A DNA stretch of 64,000 nucleotides from the NCBI GenBank assembly GCA_029953675.1, contig JAMWBK010000008.1, positions 1,087,001 through 1,151,000 on the forward strand, written 5' to 3'. Within the stretch, counting starts at the first letter, position 1, and each line of letters starts with the position of its first letter. Origin of the DNA: Rhodosorus marinus. Taxonomy: Eukaryota > Rhodophyta > Stylonematophyceae > Stylonematales > Stylonemataceae. Under the pieces are notes generated by a model. It had not been told where the DNA came from and made no database searches. It saw nothing but the letters and a program-made list of their open reading frames with translations. The position numbers and the translations under genes were made by a program. Shown one piece after another: positions 24,804 to 34,850 of this stretch.

Positions 24804-25250
24804 CTACGTTCCATTGAAATCGCTGCTGGTCAATGAACGATCAACGAAACCCAATCTAGTTATTTTCTTGTTTTCCACTTGTTTTTTGATAGAAATAGAA
24901 TCCATGAGCAAGTCTTCTTCACAGTCGTGATCGGCAGCAAAGAAGTCGTGCTGTGACTGCTTTGAGTGGTACTCTGTTGGAGGAAGGGGGGGGATAGGGT
25001 GTGGGAATCTGTTGAATTGATTGAGGGAGGTGACAGGGTAACATCCATCAGAATCTACTTGATAATGTTCTGAGGTGTTTTGTTGACGACAAAGGATTTC
25101 ATCCATCAGACGGAATTGGATGAGGTAGGAGGTATCCAGGTTGGATATTTCGAATCGACGTGTTCGGGAGGATAGAAGAGCTGTGGGCAGGTCTGTTGTG
25201 GTTGATATAGTTTCGAGCCCTCTGAGGTCTCTTGAGATTCGTGGGTTCAT
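24804..25250 (-). CDS. Hypothetical 148-residue ORF, doubtful
   Basis: A single ATG-initiated frame. The composition looks protein-like, with an acidic stretch HDCEEDLLMDSISIKKQVE near the C-terminus and a Pro-rich segment FPHPIPPLPPTEYHSKQ. No domain is recognised. It would be divergent from the reductase-like gene, 155 bp away. Part of the Pro-rich segment is the complement of a G-run, so the ORF could be a by-product of composition. Confidence 0.3.
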   Translation of the reverse strand: MNPRISRDLRGLETISTTTDLPTALLSSRTRRFEISNLDTSYLIQFRLMDEILCRQQNTSEHYQVDSDGCYPVTSLNQFNRFPHPIPPLPPTEYHSKQSQHDFFAADHDCEEDLLMDSISIKKQVENKKITRLGFVDRSLTSSDFNGT

Positions 25251-25317
25251 GGTGAGGCGTATGTTGCTCCGTTGGCACTGTGCTGAGCAAGTTGTGTGAC
25301 GGGATATCCGGTTTTTT

Positions 25318-25340
25318 GGGGGGTGGGTGGGGTGGGTGGG
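25318..25340 (+). promoter_or_regulatory. Strong G-quadruplex-forming tract upstream of the reductase-like gene
   Basis: Five consecutive G-tracts of three or more separated by single T residues: six G, then GGG, GGGG, GGG and GGG. This meets the standard G4 motif with minimal loops. It lies on the coding strand 66 bp before the start codon. Folding is predicted from sequence only. Confidence 0.6.
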
Positions 25341-25405
25341 CCGTGTGGAGGTTTGTTTTTGAAGAGATTTAGCGGCTTTGCTCTGTTCTTCTTGAAGGAA
25401 GAGAA

Positions 25406-26594
25406 ATGGACTGCACTAGACAATGTCGTGTCCTGTTCGTAGGAAATTTTGGTGTCAAGCTTGGGTCGGCGGAATCGGTGACGTCACGGAGGAGGAGCAG
25501 GGGATTGCTTGTGCATGCATCTGTGCAGAATGGTGATAAACGACTTGCCATCGGGATTCCAGGGGAACACCGGGCAGCTGTTGTCTCGAAGTCTAAGAAG
25601 GTCTATTCAGGAAAAAGGTAGAGAGAACCGAACATGTCCGATTTGTATGCTGCATTGCTTGGACAATTCTGATCTATTTGATTCGGTTGCCGAAAATCTT
25701 CCCAGGCAACTAGTGCATGAGGAACAATCAGATTTGCCACCAGTACGCTCAGTACTGGCATACGCGGCACTCGTAACAGTAGCTGCAGCAGCTCTGACGG
25801 TGGTGATGAGGGGTAAACTCCCCGCCCTGTTTCAGTCAGCAGCGAGTCCGACTTCTGAGGAGGCTGCACTCCCCAGAGAATCCACCTCAAGAGCCAATGT
25901 TGTAGCAGCTCAAGACTTTGCGCCAGGCTACAAGAAATTTCGAATCTCTCCATTTACACCACTGCAAATGGAGCTCGGGCAGAAGGTGATGATAGACTCT
26001 AACGGACTTCAAGCATCAGCCACACTTGCATCAAAGAGAGATAGTTCGACGGTGGAAGTCATATTGCCCTCCTCTGGCGCAGGGACGGGCTGGTTGAGCG
26101 AGCCTATGCCCACGATAGCGGTAGCGGAACAGCTGGGGGCTGACTCTGCGGACGTTTCACTTCGGGTCATCAGGGATTCTGGGCTTCGTTATGACGGTCA
26201 GGATATGGAGATTCAAAAGCTAGCTTTCATCGTAGGAACTTCTTCCGCGATTGCATCTGCTTGTGTGCAAGTAACAGAAATTCTTGAGGACCAGGACACA
26301 TCAGTGCAGGAGGTGACGCTTGTTGCATACTGCGACCGAGCAGAGGATTACGGGGAGTCGCTGTCCATGCTGGAGTCGCTTGAAAGGAGATTTCCCGGGC
26401 GAATCGACGTTCGATGTACATGGACTGAGGAAGACGAAGAGACGGTTCCCGAAAAGCTCATAATTGATAGGGTACCGCCGTGGAGCTCTAACTCAATTGC
26501 CGTAATATTGGGTCCGAAACTGTTCCATGAATCGCTTTTCCGGCTAGTTATTGATGAGGCGCTCTATCCAGAGGAATCCGTGCTTGTCGAGTAA
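25406..26594 (+). CDS. Predicted plastid, membrane-anchored flavin/NAD(P) reductase-like protein
   Basis: Exons 25406-25617 and 25706-26594; 366 residues. The first exon starts with ATG and encodes a Ser/Arg-rich, acid-poor leader with RSRGLLVHASVQ, resembling a plastid transit peptide and its cleavage region. Exon 2 begins with a soluble linker and one membrane segment (VLAYAALVTVAAAALTVV, about residues 88-105). The rest resembles the ferredoxin-reductase fold: a beta-barrel part (RISPFTPLQMELGQKV, STVEVILPSSGAG) and a nucleotide-binding part (LAFIVGTSSAIASACVQV, VTLVAYCDRAEDYGESLSML, IAVILGPKLFHESL). The usual RxYS FAD motif and GxGxxP motif are not intact, so catalytic competence is uncertain. 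The reading frame also stays open upstream through the intron, but splicing gives the better leader. Confidence 0.6.
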
Positions 26595-27175
26595 AGTCAA
26601 CTCGTGTGTTTTTTTGTCTTCATCATCAGTGAGCCAATCAATTTCTCATGCACAGATCCGCCTCCACTGAGCTTTTCGAATGAGCTGTTCAGAATGCAAC
26701 CATAATTCGAACAATCACGATACGCTGGGAGCTGACAAGAGTCGAATCGACTCTGTTGCTGGTTGCTAGTCCAGTTGAACTTGGACTGAGAGGCCATCCA
26801 TTAGGTTCTGTCCAACAAGACAGTCTGAGACTTGTTCTCCGCGTCGGACTCATCAAGCCTACAACAACAATGATTGATCGGGTCCATACGAAACCTTCAC
26901 CTTGTGATAATCCGAGTAGTACGCACCATTCACAGCGATTCTGTCCGTTGGGCAGTTCAATGCCCTTCAGGTGCGTTCGTGAGGATTTCACGTCTTCTGC
27001 ATGGCAATTCAATTGTTAAGGGGGCTAGCGCGGATGCTGGTGTTGGGGTGTCCACAGACAACTTATGGACAGCTAAGACAATTCTTGACTGAAATAAAAT
27101 GCTGAAAAGCCTGACTTTTCGTCTGGTCGGAAATGACACTTTCGTTTAGTTTGCTTCGCAGGAGCCGTATACCTG
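26595..27175. other. 0.6 kb intergenic
   Basis: No gene is supported. It holds the 3' flank of the reductase-like gene and the upstream region of the LRR gene. Overlapping frames on both strands have no family signature. Confidence 0.5.
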
Positions 27176-28470
27176 ATGGAGGGAGGACTCTACACAGAGG
27201 ACTTGGGTACGCTGGGACCTGAAGAGGGTCTAGTGAAGCTGGGAGGTTTAGTGGGCGGAGATGAAAGACTTGAAGAGAGTTTGGCGAGGGAGATTTTGAT
27301 TAAGCGAGATGTATGGATATGGGGGGTGGATTTGAGCTCAAATGAGTTGAGTTTTGAGGCAGTTGGGCGAAGCCAGGGTCTTGCAAAACTGAGGCGTGGG
27401 CTTATTTCGATAGACCTTTCAAATAACCGTCTGGATTTAATTCCGAGAGTGGTGGTCAGCAGCTTGTTGAATCTCAAGGTCTTGATGTTGGCGAATAATA
27501 GAATACGTGATGTCATTCCCTTCTTAAGCCAGCTGAAATCTCTGGAGGCGCTCGACCTGTCTGGAAACCTCCTAACTTCTCTACCAGTAGAACTATCAAA
27601 GCTGGAGAATCTGCGGACGTTGTCAGTATGTAGGAACAAACTTCGGAGCTTGCCACCACAGTTCACCGATTTGAGAAAACTTGAGAATCTATACCTTTCT
27701 GGAAATGATATGGGACCGTCGGTAAGCGATGATAGAGCCTCTCTGTGTCCTTCCCCTCCCATTTAACCTCTTGGTTCCCCTGTTTTCTGGTTCTCTGTAG
27801 ATTCCACTAGTAGTCTACCACATGACTTCGCTCAAATCGCTAGGACTGAACCGAAACTATATTGACCACGTGAAACCTATCGTGTCACAACTGGAGAATC
27901 TCCAGGTATTGTCCCTAGTGTACAACAGCGTCGAATACCTTCCATTGGCTCTATTCAATTGTAAGAACCTGCAGAGGCTGAATCTCTCTAACAACAAGCT
28001 GAACTCCATCCCGCCGGACATTGAGAAGCTCACGGAACTTGAGGAGCTCTACCTCGATTCAAACGACCTGGCAGTACTTCCGGAAGAAGTCGGATCCTTG
28101 CCAAAACTAAAAGTTCTTTCCGTTCTAGAGAACCCACAGCTGATTGGAATACCAGCCGGACTGGAAAACCTTGAAGAGGTAAGCCGCTACCCAAATGGCT
28201 CTCTCGTAGGTCCATCAGAGGCACTGGCGTCATTAGACGATCTTCAACATCATGCAAAACCTCAATTGCTCTGATCTCACAGTCGCTTTGCTCTCGCTTG
28301 CTCAGTTGGGCTTCAGTGGAAGTATGGATAAATGGAAGGATGCGTCTAATAGTGGGCAACTGAAAAGGGTTTGGAACAGGATCGCCAAGCATAAGGAGGA
28401 TCCTGACTATGTTGAAATCGGGACGAAGACAAGGGGTCATATGCCGAGTTGGTTCCACGGAGGCCGGTGA
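27176..28470 (+). CDS. Leucine-rich repeat protein (intracellular, SHOC2/PIRL-like)
   Basis: Exons 27176-27721, 27801-28178, 28237-28470; 385 residues. It contains about ten LRRs of the 23-residue type, such as LISIDLSNNRLDLIPRVVV, LEALDLSGNLLTSLPVELSK, LRTLSVCRNKLRSLPPQFTD, LQRLNLSNNKLNSIPPDIEK and LEELYLDSNDLAVLPEEVGS. There is no signal peptide or membrane segment, so it is probably cytosolic. The C-terminal 70 residues are basic and not a repeat (SGSMDKWKDASNSGQLKRVW). The start is the first ATG. Such proteins act as binding scaffolds; the partner is unknown. Confidence 0.92.
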
Positions 28471-28810
28471 AAAGGTGCAGGTCATCGGGTTCCATTCTAG
28501 GTGCTCCGTGATTCATGCAAGGATGAGGGTGCTTGGAAGTGGTTGATCCGTAACGGAGCCGTTTCGGTTTTAGAATGAAATCTTCACAGACCGCGAAGAA
28601 TTTGGCCTGCGAAGACATTGCAGAATTGTTGACATTGTCTTCCTTTGTATTGGGTCCTCGTTACCAACTGCCGTGTTGTAGTATTTAGGAATCCACTGTA
28701 TATTTAGTTTAAAGTAATACCATCCCAAGCGACTTGCAATGGTCTGTTGGTGGAGAAAGTCATACGTTTCTGCGCAATCAACCCTGAATGTCGCTTCCTG
28801 AACGGCGTGT

Positions 28811-29352
28811 TTAGAGCGCAGATATTCCGGATATGATAACCAAGGCAACTGCTACAAGAACAAAAATCGTAACCGCGGATATGACTTCCATCGCCCTGTA
28901 TACAACAAGCCAGTTCAAAAATGGGACAGGTGGTAAGCCGTAGTCAGGAGAAAGAGCAAAATCAGGCCGTGCATGTGTCTGTTTCAAATGCTATTGTTAA
29001 CCCACCCTCGCCCTTTGTCGAAGTGAACATGAGCCGTGCTTTCGGTTTTCGGAATCATGGGCATGATCGAGCCAACTTCCTCCATCTCAGACGTTGCCAG
29101 GAAATCTCCCTCGTCCTCCTCGACTTCGTCCTTGCCAGAAGTCATATTCTCCAACTGCTTCACTATCCTTACAGATACCGGCGCATGTCCTATGGGTTCA
29201 GGACGGAATGACTCTTTTTTCTTCAGTGCATTTTGGGCCTTTCCTCCGTCCACTAAAGGAGTAGTTTCTGAACTCATTCCAGCCTCAACATCCTTCTCAT
29301 CGAAAAACTGAATTTTCTTTAAGCCTTCCTTCTGGTATTCCATGTTTTCCAT
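28811..29352 (-). CDS. Small tail-anchored membrane protein
   Basis: Exons 29352-29006 and 28895-28811 on the minus strand; 143 residues. The N-terminal 115 residues are acidic and hydrophilic (GKDEVEEDEGDFLATSEMEE). The short second exon encodes a single C-terminal hydrophobic helix, VISAVTIFVLVAVALVIISG, followed by three residues and a stop. That is the layout of a tail-anchored protein facing the cytosol. The donor GTGGGT and acceptor ATACAG join in phase 2. No family is recognised. It is convergent with the LRR gene, 340 bp away. Confidence 0.75.
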
Positions 29353-30409
29353 ACAAGTTCAACCTCAATACCCTTCCAAAAAGAAAAAAAACGCCTTGAC
29401 TAGACCCCGCTCAAGATCGAGTAATCTCCGGCAGACCCTCTCTTACTTTGCAAACTCTTTCCAGTGCTCTCTCTCTCAGATACTTTCGATATTAACTCTA
29501 ACAAACGTACTTCACACAAGCCCAAATCATCGAGCAGAAATTCCTAAGTAAACCTGTTCATCGTTCAGCTTCCGTATCCACATCCTACCGATTCCAGTCT
29601 CATCCCCCCCCCAAACCTCAGTACTCTACGATTCCCAGATTTCTAACGGATTCGGAGCTTAAGAGTACTAGTACTATATATATTACCAATCCAGAAAGTA
29701 CTGAAGGATCGGAATGGATAGAGACTCTTCCAGGAAATGATCCAGCTTCAGGATGGCTAGTTCAAGTTTGGATTTCAAAATTCATGACAAGGGGTTGCAG
29801 AGATATGTTCTTCTCAGATCTGGACCGACGACAAGAGTACATCAGCAAAGCAAGGATAAGCAGCCGAATTCGCGGGACAACGCACGGGTAGGTATCGAGT
29901 AGGAGATGCAGCTCGATCGAATCTTGGGTATCAATATCTCATAAGAAACGATTCAATAGATCCATCGTTCTGAGGTTGTATGTATTGCAAAGACAGCAAC
30001 AGCCACAGAAAGCGACTCTGAATGCAAAAACTAGTACACAAACGTATTCAGAGTCTTTTTTCAGCGACAACCATCCGTCGTATGTAGGACTGCCAATTCA
30101 ATCTTGAATGTCAGAACCGAAATGTTTGATTGGAATATGACCTTAGCAGGTCTTGTATCTGGTTTAGAGCACTCCTACTCTCGCTAGCCGTTCCCCCATC
30201 TCTCTGTTTGGTTCCGCATGTCAAAGACTTTGGGTGGTGTGGGTAACGTGGGTCGCGAACGTTATGCAACGTTGGGAATTTTACACTTCCACACTTTTTA
30301 TACTTTAGTACTTTTAGTACTTTAGTACTTTTATTGCTTTTTTATAATTTGTTTTACTTTTTTACCTTAAAAAGGGCGATAATGGATATTTTGAAATGGG
30401 ACGAGAGAA
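29353..30409. other. 1 kb intergenic with an ACTTTTAGT-type array at its right end
   Basis: No gene seen. From about 30,281 to 30,345 there is a degenerate array of ACTTT units (ACACTTTTTATACTTTAGTA and similar), abutting the copia-type remnant. Confidence 0.5.
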
Positions 30410-31361
30410 TTGGTTTTTTATTGCACGGACTTAGAAATTAGCTCCCAGCGTGGTACGATGGCTGTAGCTTTAAAGATCTCTCTATCGTCTTTCGTTATGG
30501 CTAGCGTGCTATTTCCTAAAGATCTAATTCTAAAACCTTTTTCCATTAGACGGCTAAGGCTGATACCGTTGAGCCCCCTCCTAGTAGTTATATTTTGTCT
30601 GCAGAACACGAAGTATCTCCTCTTGTGTCTAGCTCCACCGTGCCCACTTCGTTAGTGTATCGGTGTACCCGACCCCGATTGTGACATCGTTGAACCATTC
30701 GCTTGGGAACATCGGGGTTCACTAGAAGACTAAGGCTGATTACGCTTATATATATAGCTCTATATCGACCTTTTTTACGGGCCATTGCCGAGCGACGTCA
30801 CTGTGCCAGACACCCGCTGAACGTTTCCGACTTTCGGCATGATCCACCGCCACTCGTTGCCGTCATCTTTGTCCGCTCGCAGCTAGAACACTCAAACCTC
30901 ACAGGCACTGGATTGCTCACGTCTACCCCTCCGTCGTCTTGGAGTTCCTTATCTCATACGCGCTGCGATGCAGATTTGAAGACAATCTGTTCATTATGCT
31001 ACCCTTAAACGTGCTTCTGGACCGTTTACTAATTGTGCAGTAAACTCCAGAGGTTTAGTTGATAGTGTAGGTGTAGGTTCTCGTTAGCTTCGTGCGCTCT
31101 TTCGTAGCAACCCAGGGCGGCTTGAGAGCCTCCTCGCGGAGCTCTCTTTGGCCCTTTGGCGTTCCAACGCTGCTTTATTGTTGGACACGCGTCATCAGCT
31201 TCTTGTTTCTCGCTTTTCAGGGTAGTTCGGCTCTGAATAAACTGATGGCTGAAACTCCAGAAGGCGTCATGTAAATCTTGAAAATGGTCCATGTAAATGC
31301 AGGTGGGAAATTGTGAAACTGGGAACTCCCTACCTAGCCTTTTGCGATCGATCCAACCCAA
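30410..31361 (-). mobile_element. Decayed Ty1/copia-type retrotransposon remnant
   Basis: On the minus strand, broken frames resemble the stretch of a copia polyprotein between protease and the gag-pre-integrase region. One frame reads GISLSRLMEKGFRIRSLGNS followed by AITKDDREIFKATAIV, matching the 'LLSvsrLxekGf.v.f....c.i...dg..i..A' pattern. Just upstream, another frame reads EWFNDVTIGVGYTDTLTKWA, matching the 'v.vGdG' region. Stop codons and frameshifts interrupt both, so it is inactive. An ORF at 31361-31029 could be a gag remnant but has no zinc knuckle. No integrase, reverse transcriptase or LTRs are visible. Confidence 0.5.
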
Positions 31362-31365
31362 TGAC

Positions 31366-31678
31366 TTTTAATAGTTTTTCCACTTTTTCAACTTTTTACA
31401 CCTTTTACACTTTTTACACCTTTTACACCTATTACACTTTTTACACCTTTAAACTTGTTACACTTTTTACACTTTTTCCACTTTTTCCACTTTTTCCACT
31501 TTTTACACTTTTTCCACCTGTTACACTTTTTACACCTGTTACACTTTTTACACTTTTTACACTTTTTACACTTTTTACACCTTTTACACCTTTTACACCT
31601 TTTACACCTTTTACACCTTTTACACCTTTTACACCTTTTACACCTTTTACACCTTTTACACCTTTTACACTTTTTATA
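31366..31678. repeat. 9-bp minisatellite (TTTTACACC)n with degenerate left half
   Basis: The right half (about 31,570-31,670) is a near-perfect run of TTTTACACC units; the left half has variants (TTTTTCCAC, TTTTTACAC, TTTTACACCTG). A 9-bp unit keeps any frame open, which explains the spurious Thr-Pro-Phe and His-Leu-Leu ORFs over it. Confidence 0.95.
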
Positions 31679-32088
31679 GAACTTTTTGATTGTGGTACCC
31701 CTCGAGGTGGAGGAGTGACGCCTGGATATGGCGTTGGAAGGCAGTAAGAGAGTATGAGAGCTGTTTCAAGCAGCCGATCTTAGGCAGTAGTCAGCTCGAA
31801 GCGTGGAGAAGGCACTTGATAAAGGCGTTTTAATATTCTTTGGACGTTAGTGTTGTTGAGAATGGCAGTTTCTGAAAAGGGTTTGAAGAGGATGCACGAT
31901 GTGTGACGGAGATGCTTCTTGGGCCTGTGAGCTGGTTTGAGGGTTGTCTTTTGATGGGCTTGCGGAAGTGTGTCGATGTTCTCTTTGGGGTTTGGTGGAT
32001 AGGACTCGGAGGGTGCACTGGGCTGGGAAACGGGTGGTGGACTGCGCTGTAGCTGTTGAGCAGGTTCGGGGCGGAATTTAGGAACACC

Positions 32089-32562
32089 ATGAGTGAAGAG
32101 GAACACTCGACGGGCATCTCTTCGAGGGGCGCTTTTGTTTCTGTATTTATGGGAGCGGTGATAGGGCGTTCCACGGGAAGGAGGGACAGCGTTTCTGTGT
32201 TTGCGGACCCGTCGATGAGGAGTTCCTCTGGAGCGAGTGACACGCGAACTTGCAGAGTGTGCAAGAAGCAGTTTACAGTTGATGAAAACCATCCTCGCGC
32301 TTGTCGGTTTCATCCAGGTCCGTGGATGGGAGCTGAGAACTCGAAGCACTATGGCATTGGGGCCAAAGATTCCGAGTAAGTTAGAGGGCGGAACAACTGC
32401 TACGATGCACGCATCGTAGTTACACTATTCTGAGAGATCTATCGTTTCCACGTGATGGTCAGCTTTAGGAGCGGAGTTTCCTATTTTCACGATTGCTGCG
32501 ATGCTGAAAGTCCCGACGCACCTGGTTGCACTCTTGGGCCCCATGTTTCTTATGATGATTGA
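32089..32562 (+). CDS. Small Cys/His-rich putative zinc-binding protein
   Basis: Exons 32089-32375 and 32469-32562; 126 residues. The donor GTAAGT and acceptor TTTAG join in phase 2. The C-terminal half carries an ordered set of ligands: CRVC, then ENHPRACRFHPG, then YFHDCCDAESPDAPGC and GPHVSYDD at the end. A C-x2-C...C-x2-H-P...D-C-C...G-C...H pattern like this occurs in uncharacterised plant and algal proteins, from memory. The N-terminal 60 residues are Ser-rich and probably disordered. Zinc binding is inferred from the ligands. Function is unknown. Confidence 0.85.
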
Positions 32563-32815
32563 CAGAATACTTTTGACGCATCATCGGATTTTATCACTTC
32601 CCAGCCATTTGAACACAGGGGGAAGAATCGTAGATACGAACGGGCGGTACATTGAGCAATGAAGCCCTCCTTGAGGCCCATCTAAACAGGTTCCCACTAC
32701 TGGAAAGCTGCAGCACGCTGGCGTCTGATGAACACCTTAATCTTCGTTGTGCTTCAGAACAGGGTGTTCTACGGTTTATCCGTTTTATGGACTATTTATA
32801 GGTAGCGAAATGGGG

Positions 32816-33943
32816 TTAATCTGGTTCACAAGAACCATCTATTAGGGTGAAGTTAGTCATGACAATAATTGTGAAGGTTGCAAAGGTTGCAACGGCGCTG
32901 ACCAGGACTGGTATTAGACCGATGTCAGAGGGCACGAGCATATTGTAGTTGACGCGTTTCGAGACTCTGTGTATGACGAAGTAGCGCCAGAAGCCCACTA
33001 AAAGGAATACTATGGCTACGATACAGGCCGCAATAGCGCAATTCCGGATCAAAGTAACATCATCACAAAAGACCAGAAAGTTGATGGCCACTGCGAAAAT
33101 AAGCAACTAGAAGAACAACCGGCGAACGCAGCCATGGATCAGATACCATGTGCAGATGAGGGATATCGTGGCATGTTTTACCTGAACGGCGCATCGTATC
33201 CAGGCGTTGAAGACTCGAACCTAGTGGGGAATCACAAGGAACTCAGCAGTTTAGTTCTTGTTTGTGGCGTATTTCGGGGGAAATCAGTGAAGGCAATGAG
33301 CTCACGTTAAATAGATGAGTAAGAATTCTTCCATCCTCCGGAAGAGCATATTTATCGAGGTCCCTGGAGAGCAGCATGAGGATTCCGTTAAAGATCCGTC
33401 TTCTGTCGCTCATGTTTGTCACACCTAGCTCATCCCGTAGGTCCTTCAAGCTCAAACTCTTCAGCATCGACACGTCCACCGTCTGTTCTACAAACGCGGC
33501 AGAATACGAGCCCATTCCAATCCTCTCCAGCCATTCTACCACGGCATCCGTGTCATCTCCATCAACGGAAACTACCAGATTCTCCTCTCCATCCTCCCAA
33601 ATAGAATGATCAAAACCATAGAGTTTCTTGTACCATATCCTCAACCTCCCCATCTCCATTCCTCTCCTGGTTCGTCAGATGTCCACACCAAAGCCAAACC
33701 AACGCTTCAGCTCACCATCCTGTAAAACATGTATCCTCCACGAAACATCATTTCTTCAACCTCCCCTTCTGCCACCCAGAGCTCTTCCTCTCCGATCCAA
33801 CTTCCCACGGTCCAGCCAAACTTTTGGACTCCTGTGTTGTAAGTTCACGTATACCTATCCATTGCCTCCCACTACTTCCTTACCTTCCCTACGACAGTGT
33901 AGAAAAACCCTCCCCACTCTCAACGTACCCTTCCAAGTGCCAT
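32816..33943 (-). CDS. SAM domain fused to a DUF202/VTC1-like membrane domain
   Basis: The well-supported exons on the minus strand are 33659 (or 33653)-33306, 33220-33182 and 33106-32816. They join in phase 0. Exon 33653-33306 has a SAM domain: AVVEWLERIGMGSYSAAFVE, LSLKDLRDELGVTNMSDRRR. The 39-nt exon VRVFNAWIRCAVQ leads into three membrane helices (LLIFAVAINFLVF; AACIVAIVFLLVGFWRYFVI; IPVLVSAVATFATFTIIV). R-x-F-x-x-W before three helices is the DUF202 pattern found in VTC1 and VTC4, which act in vacuolar polyphosphate synthesis. An upstream coding exon at 33831-33716 (KFGWTVGSWIGEEELWVAEG) is likely, and a possible start exon is 33943-33925; both are less certain. Confidence 0.75.
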
Positions 33944-34095
33944 TTCTTCACTAACAACGCTGCCAGTGGAGAGATGTCCTTTCAGGTACTCACAATCCCA
34001 CCAAAGGGGGGTTAGCTCAGTAGCTTACTAATGGAATTCATGGAAACTCTTGTCTGCAGTCTCTTGCTGTGCTGACCTGCAGCTAGTTCCCACTC

Positions 34096-34672
34096 TCAAA
34101 CCTTATGGACCTCCAGAGTCTCAATGTACTCTTGTCTGTGACGTTCGTTGGCAATAAGCAGGTGCGTTAGGAACATCCAATACAGTTTCACAGTAAAACC
34201 CAATACTGACAGTTCGCTATCGAGCAGCTCAAAAACTAGGTGTCCACTTGAATTTGTAAGAGGAGGATCGAGGATTTCGCAAGTGGACTCTGATAGAGTT
34301 GAGGAAGCTCGGTTAAACCCGAATTCAACTCTGATCTTTTGTGGATCCTGCTGTTTTGATCCTGGGTTTTTATTTTTATTTTTTCTCTTCTTGTATCGGT
34401 GGAGTGCGGTGTTCTTGTCCACGTAGTTGATGCGTAGTCGTATAAACTGGATTGGATTTGGAAATCCCTGCTTTTTTCGAGGACAGAATTAAGGGGACAG
34501 TTGGCAAGTGTTTCGTTGCTGCACTTGGGCTTTCAGGTTGTTGACCAATACCGTGCCATTCGTATACAAGTCCGGTTGAAGTACGCTGGATTAGGTTTTG
34601 AGGCTCGGTTCACGAGCATTGTCTTCCGTTTTTTTGTTTCGGGTTGAATTGGTGAAAATCGGCATCGACCAT
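34096..34672 (-). CDS. Unidentified multi-exon gene divergent from RGP1
   Basis: The main exon ends at a stop at 34096 and reads like protein: RVEFGFNRASSTLSESTCEI, HLVFELLDSELSVLGFTVKL, FLTHLLIANERHRQEYIETL. It starts after an acceptor AAAAAAGCAG near 34,475 and carries a basic stretch (HRYKKRKNKNKNPGSKQQ). Upstream there is a coding-like piece DLYTNGTVLVNNLKAQ near 34,560-34,500 and an ATG at 34672, but I could not find one set of splice sites joining them with normal intron lengths. No family is recognised. It shares a 178-bp upstream region with RGP1. Confidence 0.45.
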
Positions 34673-34850
34673 CGGAATCCATGTGATAATCGATTCCAGT
34701 GGACTGGATTTGAAGGTCCGTTCTTTTTTCTCCAGCCAGACTTGGGAAGGGTGCCTAGCGTTGCCCTGGGCGTTTATCATTGCTCTTCATTTTCTGGAGA
34801 TCGTTCGGGTCGGGTTTGTGAAGATCGTACCTGTGCGGGCTTTGAGAAAG

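Noticed and set aside
31366-31678. CRISPR-like array
   Set aside because: Units are 9 bp, contiguous, without unique spacers, and the genome is eukaryotic.
31313-31747. 144-codon ORF rich in Thr-Pro-Phe over the minisatellite
   Set aside because: It is a by-product of a 9-bp repeat with no stop codons; there is no flanking protein-like sequence.
34008-34100. tRNA-like box A (GTTAGCTCAGTAG)
   Set aside because: No matching box B, no acceptor stem partner and no anticodon arm within 90 nt.
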